64,000 bases of DNA from Rhodoplanes sp963712435. GTDB taxonomy: Bacteria > Pseudomonadota > Alphaproteobacteria > Rhizobiales > Xanthobacteraceae. Of the stretch, positions 35,206-44,889 are shown one piece after another. Within the stretch, counting starts at the first letter, position 1, and each line of letters starts with the position of its first letter. Made by a program: the position numbers and the translations under genes. The notes under the pieces are model-generated. The model ran no database searches and was not told where the DNA came from. It saw only the letters and a list, made by a program, of their open reading frames with translations. The stretch spans positions 1-64,000 of the forward strand of contig CAVQIB010000003.1 of assembly GCA_963712435.1 (NCBI GenBank), read 5' to 3'.

Positions 35206-35991
35206 TCACCGCGCCAGGATCTGCCCGAGAAAGGCCCGCGTGCGCTCGTGCTGCGGGCTGGCGAAGAACGCCGCCGGCTCGTTGATCTCGATGATCTGGC
35301 CCTCGTCCATGAACACCATGCGGTCCGCCACCTCCCGCGCGAACCCCATTTCGTGGGTGACGACGATCATGGTCATGCCGTCCTGCGCAAGCGCGACCAT
35401 GGTGTCGAGCACCTCCTTGACCATTTCCGGATCGAGCGCGGAGGTCGGCTCGTCGAACATCATGATCTTCGGGTTCATGCACAGCGCCCGCGCGATCGCC
35501 ACCCGCTGCTGCTGGCCGCCGGACAGCTGCGCCGGATACTTGCTCGCCTGCTCGGGGATGCGCACGCGGGTCAGATAGCGCATGGCGATCGCCTCCGCCT
35601 CCTTGCGCGGCGTCTTGCGCACATGGATGGGGGCGAGCGTGCAGTTCTCCATCACCGTGAGATGCGGGAACAGGTTGAACTGCTGGAACACCATGCCGAC
35701 CTCGCGGCGCACTTCGTCGATCCGCTTGAGGTCGTGGGTGAGCACCACGCCGTCGACGATCACCTGCCCGCGCTGATAGGTCTCGAGCGCGTTGATGCAG
35801 CGGATCAGCGTCGACTTGCCCGACCCGGACGGGCCGCAGATCACGATGCGTTCGCCGCGCGCGATGCGCAGATTGATGTCGGCGAGGACATGGAACTCGC
35901 CGAACCATTTGTGCAGGCCGATGATCTCCACGGCGTCGGAGGCCTCCGGCGCCGCGGGCTCGCCTTCGCCATCCTCGACCGCATCGTCCAT
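35206..35991 (-). CDS. aapP: General L-amino acid ABC transporter, ATP-binding subunit
   Basis: ATPase of the AapJQMP broad-specificity amino-acid importer known from Rhizobium. 261 residues from the ATG at 35991. Walker A GPSGSGKS (53-60), Q loop VFQQFNLFPHLTVMEN, signature LSGGQQQ (from 157), Walker B IMMFDEPTSALDPE, switch His in IVVTHEMGFAREVADR. HELHKWFGEFHVL-like opening (GLHKWFGEFHVLADINLRIA) is typical of polar amino-acid transporters. Last gene of the operon, 11 bases after aapM. Frame intact. Confidence 0.95.
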   Translation of the reverse strand: MDDAVEDGEGEPAAPEASDAVEIIGLHKWFGEFHVLADINLRIARGERIVICGPSGSGKSTLIRCINALETYQRGQVIVDGVVLTHDLKRIDEVRREVGMVFQQFNLFPHLTVMENCTLAPIHVRKTPRKEAEAIAMRYLTRVRIPEQASKYPAQLSGGQQQRVAIARALCMNPKIMMFDEPTSALDPEMVKEVLDTMVALAQDGMTMIVVTHEMGFAREVADRMVFMDEGQIIEINEPAAFFASPQHERTRAFLGQILAR

Positions 35992-36002
35992 CGAGACGCT
36001 CC

Positions 36003-37169
36003 TCACCGCCGCTCGCCGGCGCGCAGCCGCCGCTCGATCCCGCTCGCATAGCGCGACATCAGGTGGCAGGTCGCGAAATAGAACAGCGCGGCGAAGGCAT
36101 AGCCGGTGAAGCTCGTCACCGGGGTCGCCCAGCGCGGATCGCCGCGGGCGATCTCGATCGTGCGCAGGAAATCGAAAATGCCGACGATGAAGACGAGCGT
36201 CGTATCCTTGTACAAAGCGATCGTGCTGTTGACGATGTTGGGAATGGTCACCTTCAGCGCCTGCGGCAGCACGATGAAGCGCAGGCTCGCCCAGTAGCCG
36301 AGCCCGAGCGCCTGGGCGGCTTCGTGCTGCCCCTTGGGAATCGACTGCAGCCCGGCGCGCACCACCTCCGCCATATAGGCGGACGAGAACAGCGCGATGC
36401 CCACCAGCGCGCGCATCAGCTTGTCGGGCGACCAGGCCGGCGGCACGAACAGCGGCAGCATCACGCTCGCCATGAACAGCACGGTGATGAGGGGAACCCC
36501 GCGCACGAATTCGATGAACAGCACGGAGATGAGCCGCACCGCCGGCATGGCCGAGCGTCGCCCGAGCGCCAGCACGATGCCGATCGGCAGCGACACCACG
36601 ATGCCGACCGAGGCGACGACGAGCGTGACCAGAAGGCCGCCCCACAGCGCGGTGTCGACGACCGCGAGCCCGATCGGCGGGAACCCGCGCAGAAGCGCGA
36701 CGGACACGATCGGCAGGACGACGAAGAAGAACACGGCGCCGAGATCGCGGCGCGGCGCATCGAGCCACAGGAGCCAGCGCTGCGCCGAACGCGAGCAGCG
36801 CGAAGAACAGGTCGACCCGCCAGCGCTGGTCGGCCGGATACGGCGCCGTAGATGAAGAACGAAAACCATTCGCGCACGAAGGCCCAGCAGGCGCCGACCT
36901 CGCGGCCGCGCTTCGGTCGCAAGGCAGGCCTCGCGGTCCGTGCCGCTCCACACCGCATCGATCACCAGGAACTTGGCGAGCGGCGGAATGAGCCAGACGA
37001 GGAGCGCGATCAGCAGCAGGGTGAGCACGCTGTTGAACACGCTCGAAAACAGGTTGTCGCGCATCCAGCGCAGCGGGCCCCGCGCCAGCATCGGCGCGGA
37101 GACCATATCCGGCGGCGCCGTGCGCACATAGGCGGCCCCTGCCCTGTTCGGTCGATGCGTCTGCGCCAC
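36003..37169 (-). CDS. aapM: General L-amino acid ABC transporter, permease AapM, frameshifted
   Basis: Inner-membrane permease. The likely start is GTG 37169 (MAQTHRPNRAGAAYV in translation), 11 bases after aapQ. Then LRWMRDNLFSSVFNSVLTLL LIALLVWLIPPL. Two or three indels between about 36780 and 36930 disturb the periplasmic part (SAGGSTCSSRCS in the wrong frame, RWRVDLFFALLAFGA in another). The conserved permease loop is intact: FIEFVRGVPLITVLFMASVM, then AYMAEVVRAGLQSIPKGQHE AAQALGLGYWASLRFIVLPQ AL (EAA motif). Ends RYASGIERRLRAGERR. About 389 codons, normal. Confidence 0.93.
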   Translation of the reverse strand: MAQTHRPNRAGAAYVRTAPPDMVSAPMLARGPLRWMRDNLFSSVFNSVLTLLLIALLVWLIPPLAKFLVIDAVWSGTDREACLATEARPRGRRLLGLRARMVFVLHLRRRIRPTSAGGSTCSSRCSRSAQRWLLWLDAPRRDLGAVFFFVVLPIVSVALLRGFPPIGLAVVDTALWGGLLVTLVVASVGIVVSLPIGIVLALGRRSAMPAVRLISVLFIEFVRGVPLITVLFMASVMLPLFVPPAWSPDKLMRALVGIALFSSAYMAEVVRAGLQSIPKGQHEAAQALGLGYWASLRFIVLPQALKVTIPNIVNSTIALYKDTTLVFIVGIFDFLRTIEIARGDPRWATPVTSFTGYAFAALFYFATCHLMSRYASGIERRLRAGERR

Positions 37170-37180
37170 GGCCCGCCCCC

Positions 37181-38366
37181 TCACCGCTCGACCAGCGCGG
37201 TGCGCGCATTGTACCAGTTCATCAACAGCGAGGTGGCGAGGCTGATCGCGAGATAGACGCGCCATGGTGATGACCACGACCTCGACCGCCTGGCCCGTAT
37301 TGTTGAGCACGGTGCCGGCGAACACCTGGACGAGATCGGGATAGCCGATCGCGACCGCGAGCGTGGAGTTCTTGGTCAGGTTCAGATACTGGTTGGTGAG
37401 CGGCGGGATGATGACGCGCATCGCCTGCGGGATGACGATCAGCCGCAGCGTCGCGCCGCGCCGCAGCCCGAGCGCATAGGCGGCCTCGGTCTGCCCCTTC
37501 GACACGGCAGCGAGGCCCGCGCGCACCACTTCGGCGATGAAGGCGGCGGTGTAGATCACGAGCCCGGCGAGCAGCGCGGCGAATTCCGGCAGTATCTCGA
37601 TGCCGCCGCGGATGTTGAACCGGCCGATCTCCGGATAAACGAATGCAAGGCTGCGCGCCCGTGGCCAGGAAAGCCGCGACCGGCGGACCAAGCACGAGCA
37701 GCGCCGTCACGGCGAGCGCGGCAGGCCCGCCGCCGAGCCGCTGCAAGCGGGCCCGCGACAGCCAGAACACGAGCGCCGCAGCGAGGCCGGCGAGCAGCGC
37801 CAGCATGATCGCATCGCGCGCCGCCGAGCTCGGGGCGCGGCAGGAACAGGCCGCGATTGTTGAGAAAGCCGCCGCCCGGCAGGGCGACGCTCGCACGCAC
37901 CTCGGGCAGCGCCTTGAGCACGGCGTTGTACCAGAACAGAAGCTGCAGCAGCAGCGGGATGTTGCGGACGATTTCGACATAGGCGGCGGCAATCCGCGCG
38001 ACGAGCCAGTTGGTGGACAGCCGCGCGATGCCGATGAGGAAGCCGAGCATCGTCGCGAATACGACGCCGAGCCCGGCCACCAGGAGCGTGTTGAGCAGGC
38101 CGACCCAGAACGCGCGGCCATAGGTCGAGGTCTCGGCCGAATAGTAGATCAGCGTCTGGCTGATGTCGAATCCGGCGATGTCGTTCCAGAACCCAAAGCC
38201 GGTCGTGATGCTGGCGCGGGCGAGATTGCTCGCGGCGTTGTCGATCGCGGCATAGGCGAGAAAGCCGAGCAGGCGGCAGAGAGCCACCTGATAGGCGATG
38301 CGCGCGAAACCGGGGATCGTAGAGCGGAGAAACCGCCGGCGGGGCCTGGTCGAGGCGCTCCGTCAT
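37181..38366 (-). CDS. aapQ: General L-amino acid ABC transporter, permease AapQ, frameshifted
   Basis: Second permease of the Aap importer. It starts MTERLDQAPPAVSPLYDPRF at 38366. Frame pieces: NLARASITTGFGFWNDIAGF DISQTLIYYS, GVVFATMLGFLIGIARLSTN, AAAYVEIVRNIPLLLQLLFW YN, IGRFNIRGGIEILPEFAALL, IAEVVRAGLAAVSKGQTEAA YALGLRRGATLRLIVIPQAM (EAA motif) and the end LAISLATSLLMNWYNARTAL VER. Breaks near 38320, 37840, 37660 and 37260. Total 395 codons, the normal AapQ size. Confidence 0.93.
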
Positions 38367-38400
38367 CGTCGTGCCCGGCCGCCCGCGCTCGCTCTGCATG

Positions 38401-39423
38401 TCAGCGGATCGGCAGCGCGTACTGCATCCCGCCCTTGGTCCACAGCGCGTTGAGGCCGCGCGCGATCTTCAGCGGCGAGCTCTGGCCCGAGATTGCGCTC
38501 GAACACCTCGCCGTAGTTGCCGACCAGCTTGACGATCCGGAACGCCCAGTCCTTGGTCAGGCCGAGCTGTTCGCCGAAATTGCCCTCGGTCCCGAGCAGG
38601 CGCTTGATTTCCGGATTGTCCGACTTCACCTGCTCGTCGACATTCGCCTTGGTGACGTTCAGCTCCTCGGCATTGAACATGGCGAACAGCACCCAGCTGC
38701 ACGATGTCGAACCACTGGTCGTCGCCCTGGCGCACGAACGGCCCGAGCGGCTCCTTGGAGATGATCTCCGGCAGCACGACGTGGTCGTCGGGCTTGGCGA
38801 GCTTGAGGCGCACGCTGTAGAGCTGCGGAGGCGTCGGTGGTGAAGGCGTCGCAGCGGCCGGTGTCGTAGGCCTTCAGCGCCTCGTCGAGGGTGGCGAAGG
38901 TCACCGACTTGAGCCGCATCTTGTTGGCGCGGAAATAGTCGGCGAGATTGAGCTCGGTCGTCGTGCCCTGCTGGACGCAGACGGCGGCGTCGTTGAGTTC
39001 GAGCGCCGAATTCACCTTGAGCGACTTGCGGATGATGAAGCCCTGGCCGTCGTAATAGTTGACGCCGGTGGCGTTGAGGCCGAGCTGGGTGTCGCGCGAC
39101 GAGCGTCCAGGTCGTGTTGCGCGACAGCACGTCGACGTCGCCCGACTGCAGCGCGGTGAAGCGGTCCTTGGCGGACAGCGCGACGAACTTGACCTTGGTC
39201 GGCATCGTTGAAGATCGCCGCCGCGATCGCGCGGCAGAGATCGACGTCGAAGCCCGGTCCAGTCGCCCTGCGCGTCCGGCAGGCCGAAGCCGGCGAGCTG
39301 GCCGTTGGCGCCGCAATTGAGCATGCCCCGCGCCTTGACGTCGTCGAGGGTCGCCGCCGACGCGGGGCAAGCGAGGATGGCGGCTGCGCTCGCCAGGACG
39401 AGTGCGATGACAACGCGTTTCAT
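38401..39423 (-). CDS. aapJ: General L-amino acid ABC transporter, substrate-binding protein AapJ, frameshifted
   Basis: Periplasmic amino-acid-binding protein. Signal peptide MKRVVIALVLASAAAILACP ASA at 39423. Then LDDVKARGMLNCGANGQLAG FGLPDAQGDW, FDVDLCRAIAAAIFND, DAAVCVQQGTTTELNLADYF RANKMRLKSVTFATLDEALK AYDTGRCDAFTTDAS, and FGEQLGLTKDWAFRIVKLVG NYGEVFERNLGPE. It ends WTKGGMQYALPIR, in a different frame. About 340 codons, the usual length. At least six single-base indels. First gene of aapJQMP; the upstream 230 bases should contain the operon promoter. Confidence 0.94.
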
Positions 39424-39659
39424 GATCGCCTCATTGACACTGCGTGCCGTCCGGTGCATGGGCAGCTTCCTGAAGGACCCGCCCTGACGCGTCGGCTGAC
39501 CGAATGCGCTCTGGCACGACCGGGCGGCCGTGCGGTCATTCATTCAACGCGCGTTCCAACTTCCGCCATCTCAGAACGAATGCGTCTCCGCGGTCAAGGG
39601 ATTGATCGGAGCCGCTATACTGCGATCACGGACGAACCATGGCTTGTGAGGACCGACCG

Positions 39660-40870
39660 ATGAAGCGGACACCCGGATCGCGACGCGGCGCTGGCAAAAC
39701 TCGAGCCGCGCACGCGGCTTGCGGTCGCCGGGCGCGATCCGTTCGCTCATCACGGTTACGTCAACACGCCCGTCTATCACGCCTCCACCGTGCTCTATCC
39801 GACGGCGGAGGATTTCCTCGCCCATCGCGGCCGCTACAAATACGGCCGGCGCGGCACGCCGACCTCGGAAGCGCTCGAAGACGCGCTGCGCCGATCTCGA
39901 GGGCGCAGGCCTGCGCCGGCGTGGCGCTGCTGCCGTCCGGCCTCGCGGCGGTTTCGGCCGCGCTCCTGTCGGTGCTGAGCGCCGGCGATCACGTGCTGGT
40001 GACCGACAGCGTCTACGGCCCGACCCGCATGTTCTGCGACACGCGTCCTGACGCCGCTACGGCATCGCGACCACCTATTACGATCCGCTGATCGGCGCCG
40101 GCATCGCCGCGCTGATGCAGCCCAATACGCGCGCGGTCTTCGTCGAGCGCCCGGGCTCGCTGTCCTTCGAGATGCAGGACATCCCGGCGATCAGCGCGGT
40201 CGCGCATGCGCGCGGCGCCGTCGTGCTGATGGACAATACCTGGGCGACGCCGCTCTTTTTCCCGGCGCTCGACGCGCGGCGTCGACCTCGCGATCCAGTC
40301 CGGCACCAAATATATCGGCGGCCATTCCGACGTGATGCTCGGCATCGTGTCGGCCAATGCCGCGCCTGGTGCGCGACCTCAAGGACACGGTCGTTCACCA
40401 TGGGGCTGTGCGTCGGCCCCGACGACATGTATCTCGGCGCTGCGCGGCCTGCGCACCCTGGCGTGCGGCTCGCGCGTGCACCAGGAGTCGGGCCTTGCGG
40501 TCGCGCGCTGGCTCGCGGCCCGCCCGGAAGTGCTCGCGCGTCCTGCACCCCGCGCTCGAAATCGACCCGGGCCATGCCATCTGGAAGCGCGACTTCTCCG
40601 GCGCGAGCGGGCTGTTCTCGGTGGTCTTCAAGCCGGTGCCGGCCGCCGCCGTGCACGCCTTCCTCAACGCGCTGACCCTGTTCGGCATCGGCGCCTCGTG
40701 GGGCGGCTATGAAAGCCTCGCCATCCCGTTCGACTGCGCGAGCATCCGCACCGCGACGCGCTGGGCGCCGGGCGGCCCGACCGTGCGCCTCCATATCGGG
40801 CTGGAGGATGTCGGCGATCTGATCGCCGATCTCGAGCGCGGCTTCGCCGCGTTCGCGCGCCGCGCGATGA
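39660..40870 (+). CDS. metC: Cystathionine beta-lyase, frameshifted
   Basis: PLP enzyme that splits cystathionine to homocysteine, pyruvate and ammonia in methionine synthesis. The start ATGAAGCGG at 39660 reads MKRTPDRDAALAKLEPRTRL after correcting one base. FAHHGYVNTPVYHASTVLYP, RYKYGRRGTPTSEALEDALR, GVALLPSGLAAVSAALLSVL, VLMDNTWATPLFF and the PLP-Lys motif SGTKYIGGHSDVMLGIVSAN are readable in different frames. GLRTLACGSRVHQESGLAVA and LTLFGIGASWGGYESLAIPF follow. About eight indels. The exact stop is uncertain; a TGA at 40868-40870 fits the family after one correction. Divergent from aapJ. Confidence 0.88.
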
Positions 40871-40897
40871 GGCGGCTCCGCTATGAGGCGGCTGCGG

Positions 40898-41246
40898 CTA
40901 TGAGGCCGGCCGCGTCTCGACCGGCTGTCCGGCCTTGCGTTCGCGCAGCACGAAGACGACATTGCGCAGATAGATGAACACCCCGAACGCCTGGCCGACG
41001 ATGAACACCGGGTCGCGGCGGTAGAGCGCGTAGACGAGCAGCAGCACGCCGCCGCCGATCGAGAACCACCAGAAGGCCATCGGCACGACGCTGCGCCCGA
41101 CCCGCTCCGAGGCGATCCATTGCACGACGAAGCGCATGGTGAACAAGCCCTGCGCGACGAATCCGAAGCACGACCCACCAGTCGAGATTGGCGACGAACA
41201 CCTCGTGCAGATAGGCGCCGATCGTCTCCGACAGATCAACCAGCAT
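40898..41246 (-). CDS. Lipid-A-disaccharide synthase N-terminal domain protein (LAB_N), one frameshift
   Basis: 116-codon membrane protein. It starts MLVDLSETIGAYLHEVFVAN LDWWV; after an indel near 41165 it continues FVAQGLFTMRFVVQWIASER VGRSVVPMAFWWFSIGGGVL LLVYALYRRDPVFIVGQAFG VFIYLRNV. The MRFVVQW.ASE...S..P..FW motif defines LAB_N, a three-helix domain found alone in many alphaproteobacteria next to GT2 glycosyltransferases of lipid-A/undecaprenyl pathways. Its start overlaps the GT2 stop by 11 bases. Confidence 0.85.
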
Positions 41247-42001
41247 TCCGCGACACCTCCACGACCTGCGGCACGCGCGTGCGGCGCCGGATCAGCCACC
41301 ACACCCCGGCGAGATCGAGAATGCCGACCCACAGCCGGTCCCACATGCCGTAGTTCGACACGCCGGCGCGCCGCGGCCGATCGATCACGTCGACATAGGC
41401 GATCTCATGACCGTCGCGCCGCACCAGCGCCGGCAGGAAGCGATGCAGTCCGTCGAAATAGGGCAAGCGCCAGAAACACGTCGCGCCGGAACGCCTTCAG
41501 GCCGCAGCCGGTGTCGCGCGTGCCGTCCCGCAGCACGCTGCCGCGCACCGTGTTGGCGATGCGCGACTGCAGCTTCTTGAAGCCGGTCGCCTTGCGGCCG
41601 ACCCGCTGGCCGGCGACCAGCCCGACCTGCGGGTTCTGCGCGAGCTTCTCGATCAGCGCCGGCAGGAAGGCGGGATCGTTCTGCCCGTCGCCGTCGAGCG
41701 TGGCGACAAGCGCGGCGCGGGCCGCGGCGACGCCGGTGCGCATCGCGGCCGACTGCCCGCAGGAGACGGCATGCCCGAGATGACGCAGCCACGGCCGGTC
41801 CTCCATCAGGCGGTCGATCTCGGCCGCGGTGCCGTCGGTCGAGCCGTCGTCGACATAGACGACCTCGAAACGTCCCTTGCCGGCGAGGCTCGTCGCGATC
41901 TCCTCGATCAGCGGCCCGACATTGCCGGCTTCGTTGCGGACCGGGACGATGACCGAGACGAACGGCGCTTCGCCGCCGGCCGCGGATGCTTGCGCGCTCA
42001 T
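41236..42001 (-). CDS. GT2 family glycosyltransferase (dolichol-phosphate-mannose-synthase-like), one frameshift
   Basis: Membrane-associated transferase that moves a sugar from a nucleotide donor to a polyprenyl phosphate. MSAQASAAGGEAPFVSVIVP VRNEAGNVGPLIEEI, then VVYVDDGSTDGTAAEIDRLM, GQSAAMRTGVAAARAALVAT LDGDGQNDP (DxD-like DGDGQNDP), RIANTVRGSVLRDGTRDTGC GLKAFRRDVFL. After an indel near 41465 it continues MPYFDGLHRFLPALVRRDGH EIAYVDVIDRPRRAGVSNYG MWDRL. About 255 codons. Adjacent PAP2 phosphatase and GT39 genes suggest an undecaprenyl-phosphate-sugar or lipid A modification pathway. Confidence 0.87.
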
Positions 42002-42126
42002 CATGCGATTGATCCGGCTCCTGTCAGTCCTGGGCTTGCGGCAGGCGGGGCTCGAAAGAGATCGGCTTCGATCGCGTCGCAGGCCGTCGCGCTTGCGCCC
42101 GGCCGCATGCGTCGCGGAAAGCCGCT

Positions 42127-43005
42127 TCAATTAGTGGAAAACCGTTCTACCGCGCAAGCGAAGCTCCGATCGCCCGCTTCGCGCGCGCGAGCGACGGGAA
42201 GCGGAAATCTGCGCACCGTCCGCTGCGGATCGATCACGAATCCGAGGCGCCGCGAGGCGAACCATTCGCGCACCAGAATCGCGCCGAACGCGCCGAAGGC
42301 GGCCCCGGCGATGACGTCGCTCGGGAAATGCGCGGAAACGACGATCCGGCTCACCGCGATCGTGATCGCAAACACCCACAGAAACGGGCGCGCGCGCGGG
42401 AAAAGCACGCCGATCGCCACGAGCGCGGCGAAGGCGGTGATGGTGTGCCCGGACGGCAGGCTCGCATAGTCGGGCCGCCAGGAGAACGGCTGATAGGCGA
42501 AGGGCGCTTCGGCGGAGGGCCGCACGCGCCCGATCAGGCGCTTCACGACGCTGCCGACGAGCGCCGGCAGGCCGATCGCGACGAATATGAAACCGATCCG
42601 GACCACGAGCGCAGCGAGCACGCCGCGCGAGAACCGGTCGAGCGCGGGCGACGCGAGCGCCGCGAGGAGAGAGGATCAACGCTCCCGTCGGGACGAGCGT
42701 CCAGCCGGAACGGCCGAAATCGGTGATCTCGGCGAACGCCGAGACGAGCCAGAAAGGCAGCGTCCTGACTGCTGCTTCGGCGTACGGATCGACCCAGACC
42801 ATGGCCGCGGCCACCAGGGCCGAGCGCCGACGACGCCCTGCCACAGATGCCGGCGCAGCAGCGCGCGATAGTCCGCCTTCCGCGCCACTGGGCGGGCGGG
42901 TCCGACCAGCGCCGCCGTCCACGCGATGAGATTGCTGGCGACGTCGCCGGCGACGGCGACCGCCCGACGGGACGCGCCCTGCGCCACCCCGCCGAACAGG
43001 GTCAT
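42127..43005 (-). CDS. PAP2 superfamily phosphatase, frameshifted
   Basis: Membrane phosphatase, possibly acting on undecaprenyl pyrophosphate or lipid A. It starts MTLFGGVAQGASRRAVAVAG at 43005. After indels near 42820 and 42670 it reads VWVDPYAEAAVRTLPFWLVS AFAEITDFGRSGWTLVP and then the PAP2 signature: VKRLIGRVRPSA (KxxxxxRP), ASLPSGHTITAF (PSGH) and SRIVVSAHFPSDVIAGAAFG (SRxxxxxHxxxD). All three catalytic motifs are intact. About 292 codons. It overlaps the upstream GT39 gene stop by four bases. Confidence 0.88.
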
Positions 43006-44732
43006 TGCCCCGCTCCGATGAAGATCGTGATCGCGACCGGACGGCCGGTCGCGACATTGTAGCCGTCGACCCGCGGGCCGAGCGCGTAGCGCAGGCCGAT
43101 CGCGTCGGCGCGCGCGACGAAGGCCCGCTCCTGCGCCCGCTCGACCAGGGCAAACCGGCAGTCTCCGCCCGCGAGGAAATCGGCCGCTCCCCCGCCGGTT
43201 GAATGACGCAGGTCGGTTCCGACGGAGAAAACGAGGCTCGCCTCGTAATGGCCCGCGGTTACGAAGGCGGGATTGTCGCACAGCGGCGGGTCGAGCAGCC
43301 GAGCGATCTGGGCGGAGGGAAACAGCGCGGGGATCGCCGGGAAAGTCGCGCCGAACAGCGCCGTGTAGACGAGGATCGCCGCCGCGGCCGCGCGCAGGAA
43401 CGAGGTCTCCGCGCCGTCGACGTCGTAGAGCCACCAGGCGAAAAGCGCCGCGATCACCGCCGCCGCGGCGAGCGGCCAGGCGGCGAAGCCCGGCCGCTGC
43501 CCGATCGCGATGTTGATGGCGATCGCCCCGACCGCTCCGACCGTGGCAAGGACAAGCCACCACACGGTCGCCCGCTTCAGCCAGGGGGTCTGCGTCAGCG
43601 CCTTCCGGTCGATCGCGCATGCGATCAGGATCGCGATCGCCGGATAGAGCGGCAGCACGTAGTGCGGCAGCTTGGTCATCACGAGTTCGAAGCACGATCC
43701 AGGCCGGCACGATCCAGGCGAGCAGAAACCGCACGCCGGGCTCGTCGCGCCATCGCCACACGGCGCCGGCGGCGAGCGGCGCCAGCATCGCGGCCGGGAA
43801 AGAACGTCAGCCAGAACAGCGCGAGATAGTAGCCGGGCGGGCCCCATGCGATCTCCTGCGCGCCGCCCACCTTGGCGAACAGATCGCCCCCGAGCGACTC
43901 GGCGAAGAACGCCGTCGCCGCTGCGCGCGACGATCGCGACGAACCACGGCAGCACCAGCAGCAGCATCCAGGCGAGCCCCGGCAAGCGGCCGCAGGCGCA
44001 GCAGGAACCGCGCCGAGCGGTCGAGCGCGACGAGCGCCACGGCGGCAAGCGCGACGAACATCAGGATCAACGGACCCTTGAGCAGCATGCCGGCCGCGAG
44101 CGCGGTCCAGAAGATCGCCGGCACGAGCGAGGGGACGGTCGTCGTCGAGCCACTCGCCGCGCGCGGCGAGATAGGCGCGGCCGAGCGCGCCCATGGCGGC
44201 GATCGTCGTCACCAGCAAGCATGGCGTCGGTCTTGGCGAGCCGCGCCTCGACGCCGAGCAGGATCGAACTCGCCATCATGAGGCCGGCGAGCAACGCGCC
44301 GCGCGGCGAGACGAAGGCGAGCGCCGCCCAGTAGGTGAGCAGCACCGCGCCGATCGCGCCGAGCAGCGAGGGAATGCGATAGAGCCAGATGCGCGTGCGC
44401 GCCCGCGGCACGCCGAGCGCCTCGCCGGCCTTCACCGCGGCCGCCTGCAGCCAGTAGATGCCGACCGGCTTCTTGTAGCGACTGACCTCCTGGAAGCGGA
44501 TGTCGACATAGTCGCCGCTCTCGATCATCTGCTTGGTCGCCTGCGCGAAGCGCGCCTCGTCGCGGTCGACCGGCGGGATGTAGAAGAAGCCCGGCAGGAA
44601 GGCGAGCAGGCAGACGACCGCGAGGCACGCGACGGCGCGCGCATGCGACTGCGTCGCGAAAGCGAGCAGCGTCCCGAAGCCCCAACCGGAACGGCCGCGC
44701 TTCGATGAATCGGTCACCACCGCCATTGCCAT
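43002..44732 (-). CDS. GT39 / ArnT-like glycosyltransferase, frameshifted
   Basis: Large polytopic membrane transferase using a polyprenyl-phosphate sugar donor. It starts MAMAVVTDSSKRGRSGWGFG, and the family's catalytic first loop is clear: IPPVDRDEARFAQATKQMIE SGDYVDIRFQEVSRYKKPVG IYWLQAAAVKAG (DRDEARFAQA and KKP/GIYWLQ). Next come LLTYWAALAFVSPRGALLAG LMMASSILLGVEARLAKTDA ML and, in other frames, NSASLF-like helices and ARRAVSARL. The end is RYALGPRVDGYNVATGRPVA ITIFIGAGQ. About 577 codons, with at least six indels between 43660 and 44220. Probably transfers a sugar such as aminoarabinose or galacturonate to lipid A; this is inference. Confidence 0.85.
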
Positions 44733-44889
44733 GTCCTGCGCAGAAAAAGCCGGCGGACCATAGAGAAATCCGTCCGCGGGGGAAAGGCGAACGCCTCGGT
44801 CTTTCGGCTGGCGACGACACTGCGCGCAAACGATGCGCCGCCGCGCGCGCGACCATCCTCCGACCCGCAAGGGGAGCGCGAAACGTGGC

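Noticed and set aside
32309..36049. A very long minus-strand open frame (over 1200 codons)
   Set aside because: It is an out-of-frame GC-rich shadow of aapP, the NTF2-like gene and the plus-strand methyltransferase; it has no coherent domain across its length.
40357..40977. C-terminal extension of cystathionine beta-lyase beyond 40870
   Set aside because: The extra residues (MRRLRYEAAAAMRPAASRPA) are low-complexity and overlap the convergent LAB_N gene; one indel restores a stop at 40868-40870.
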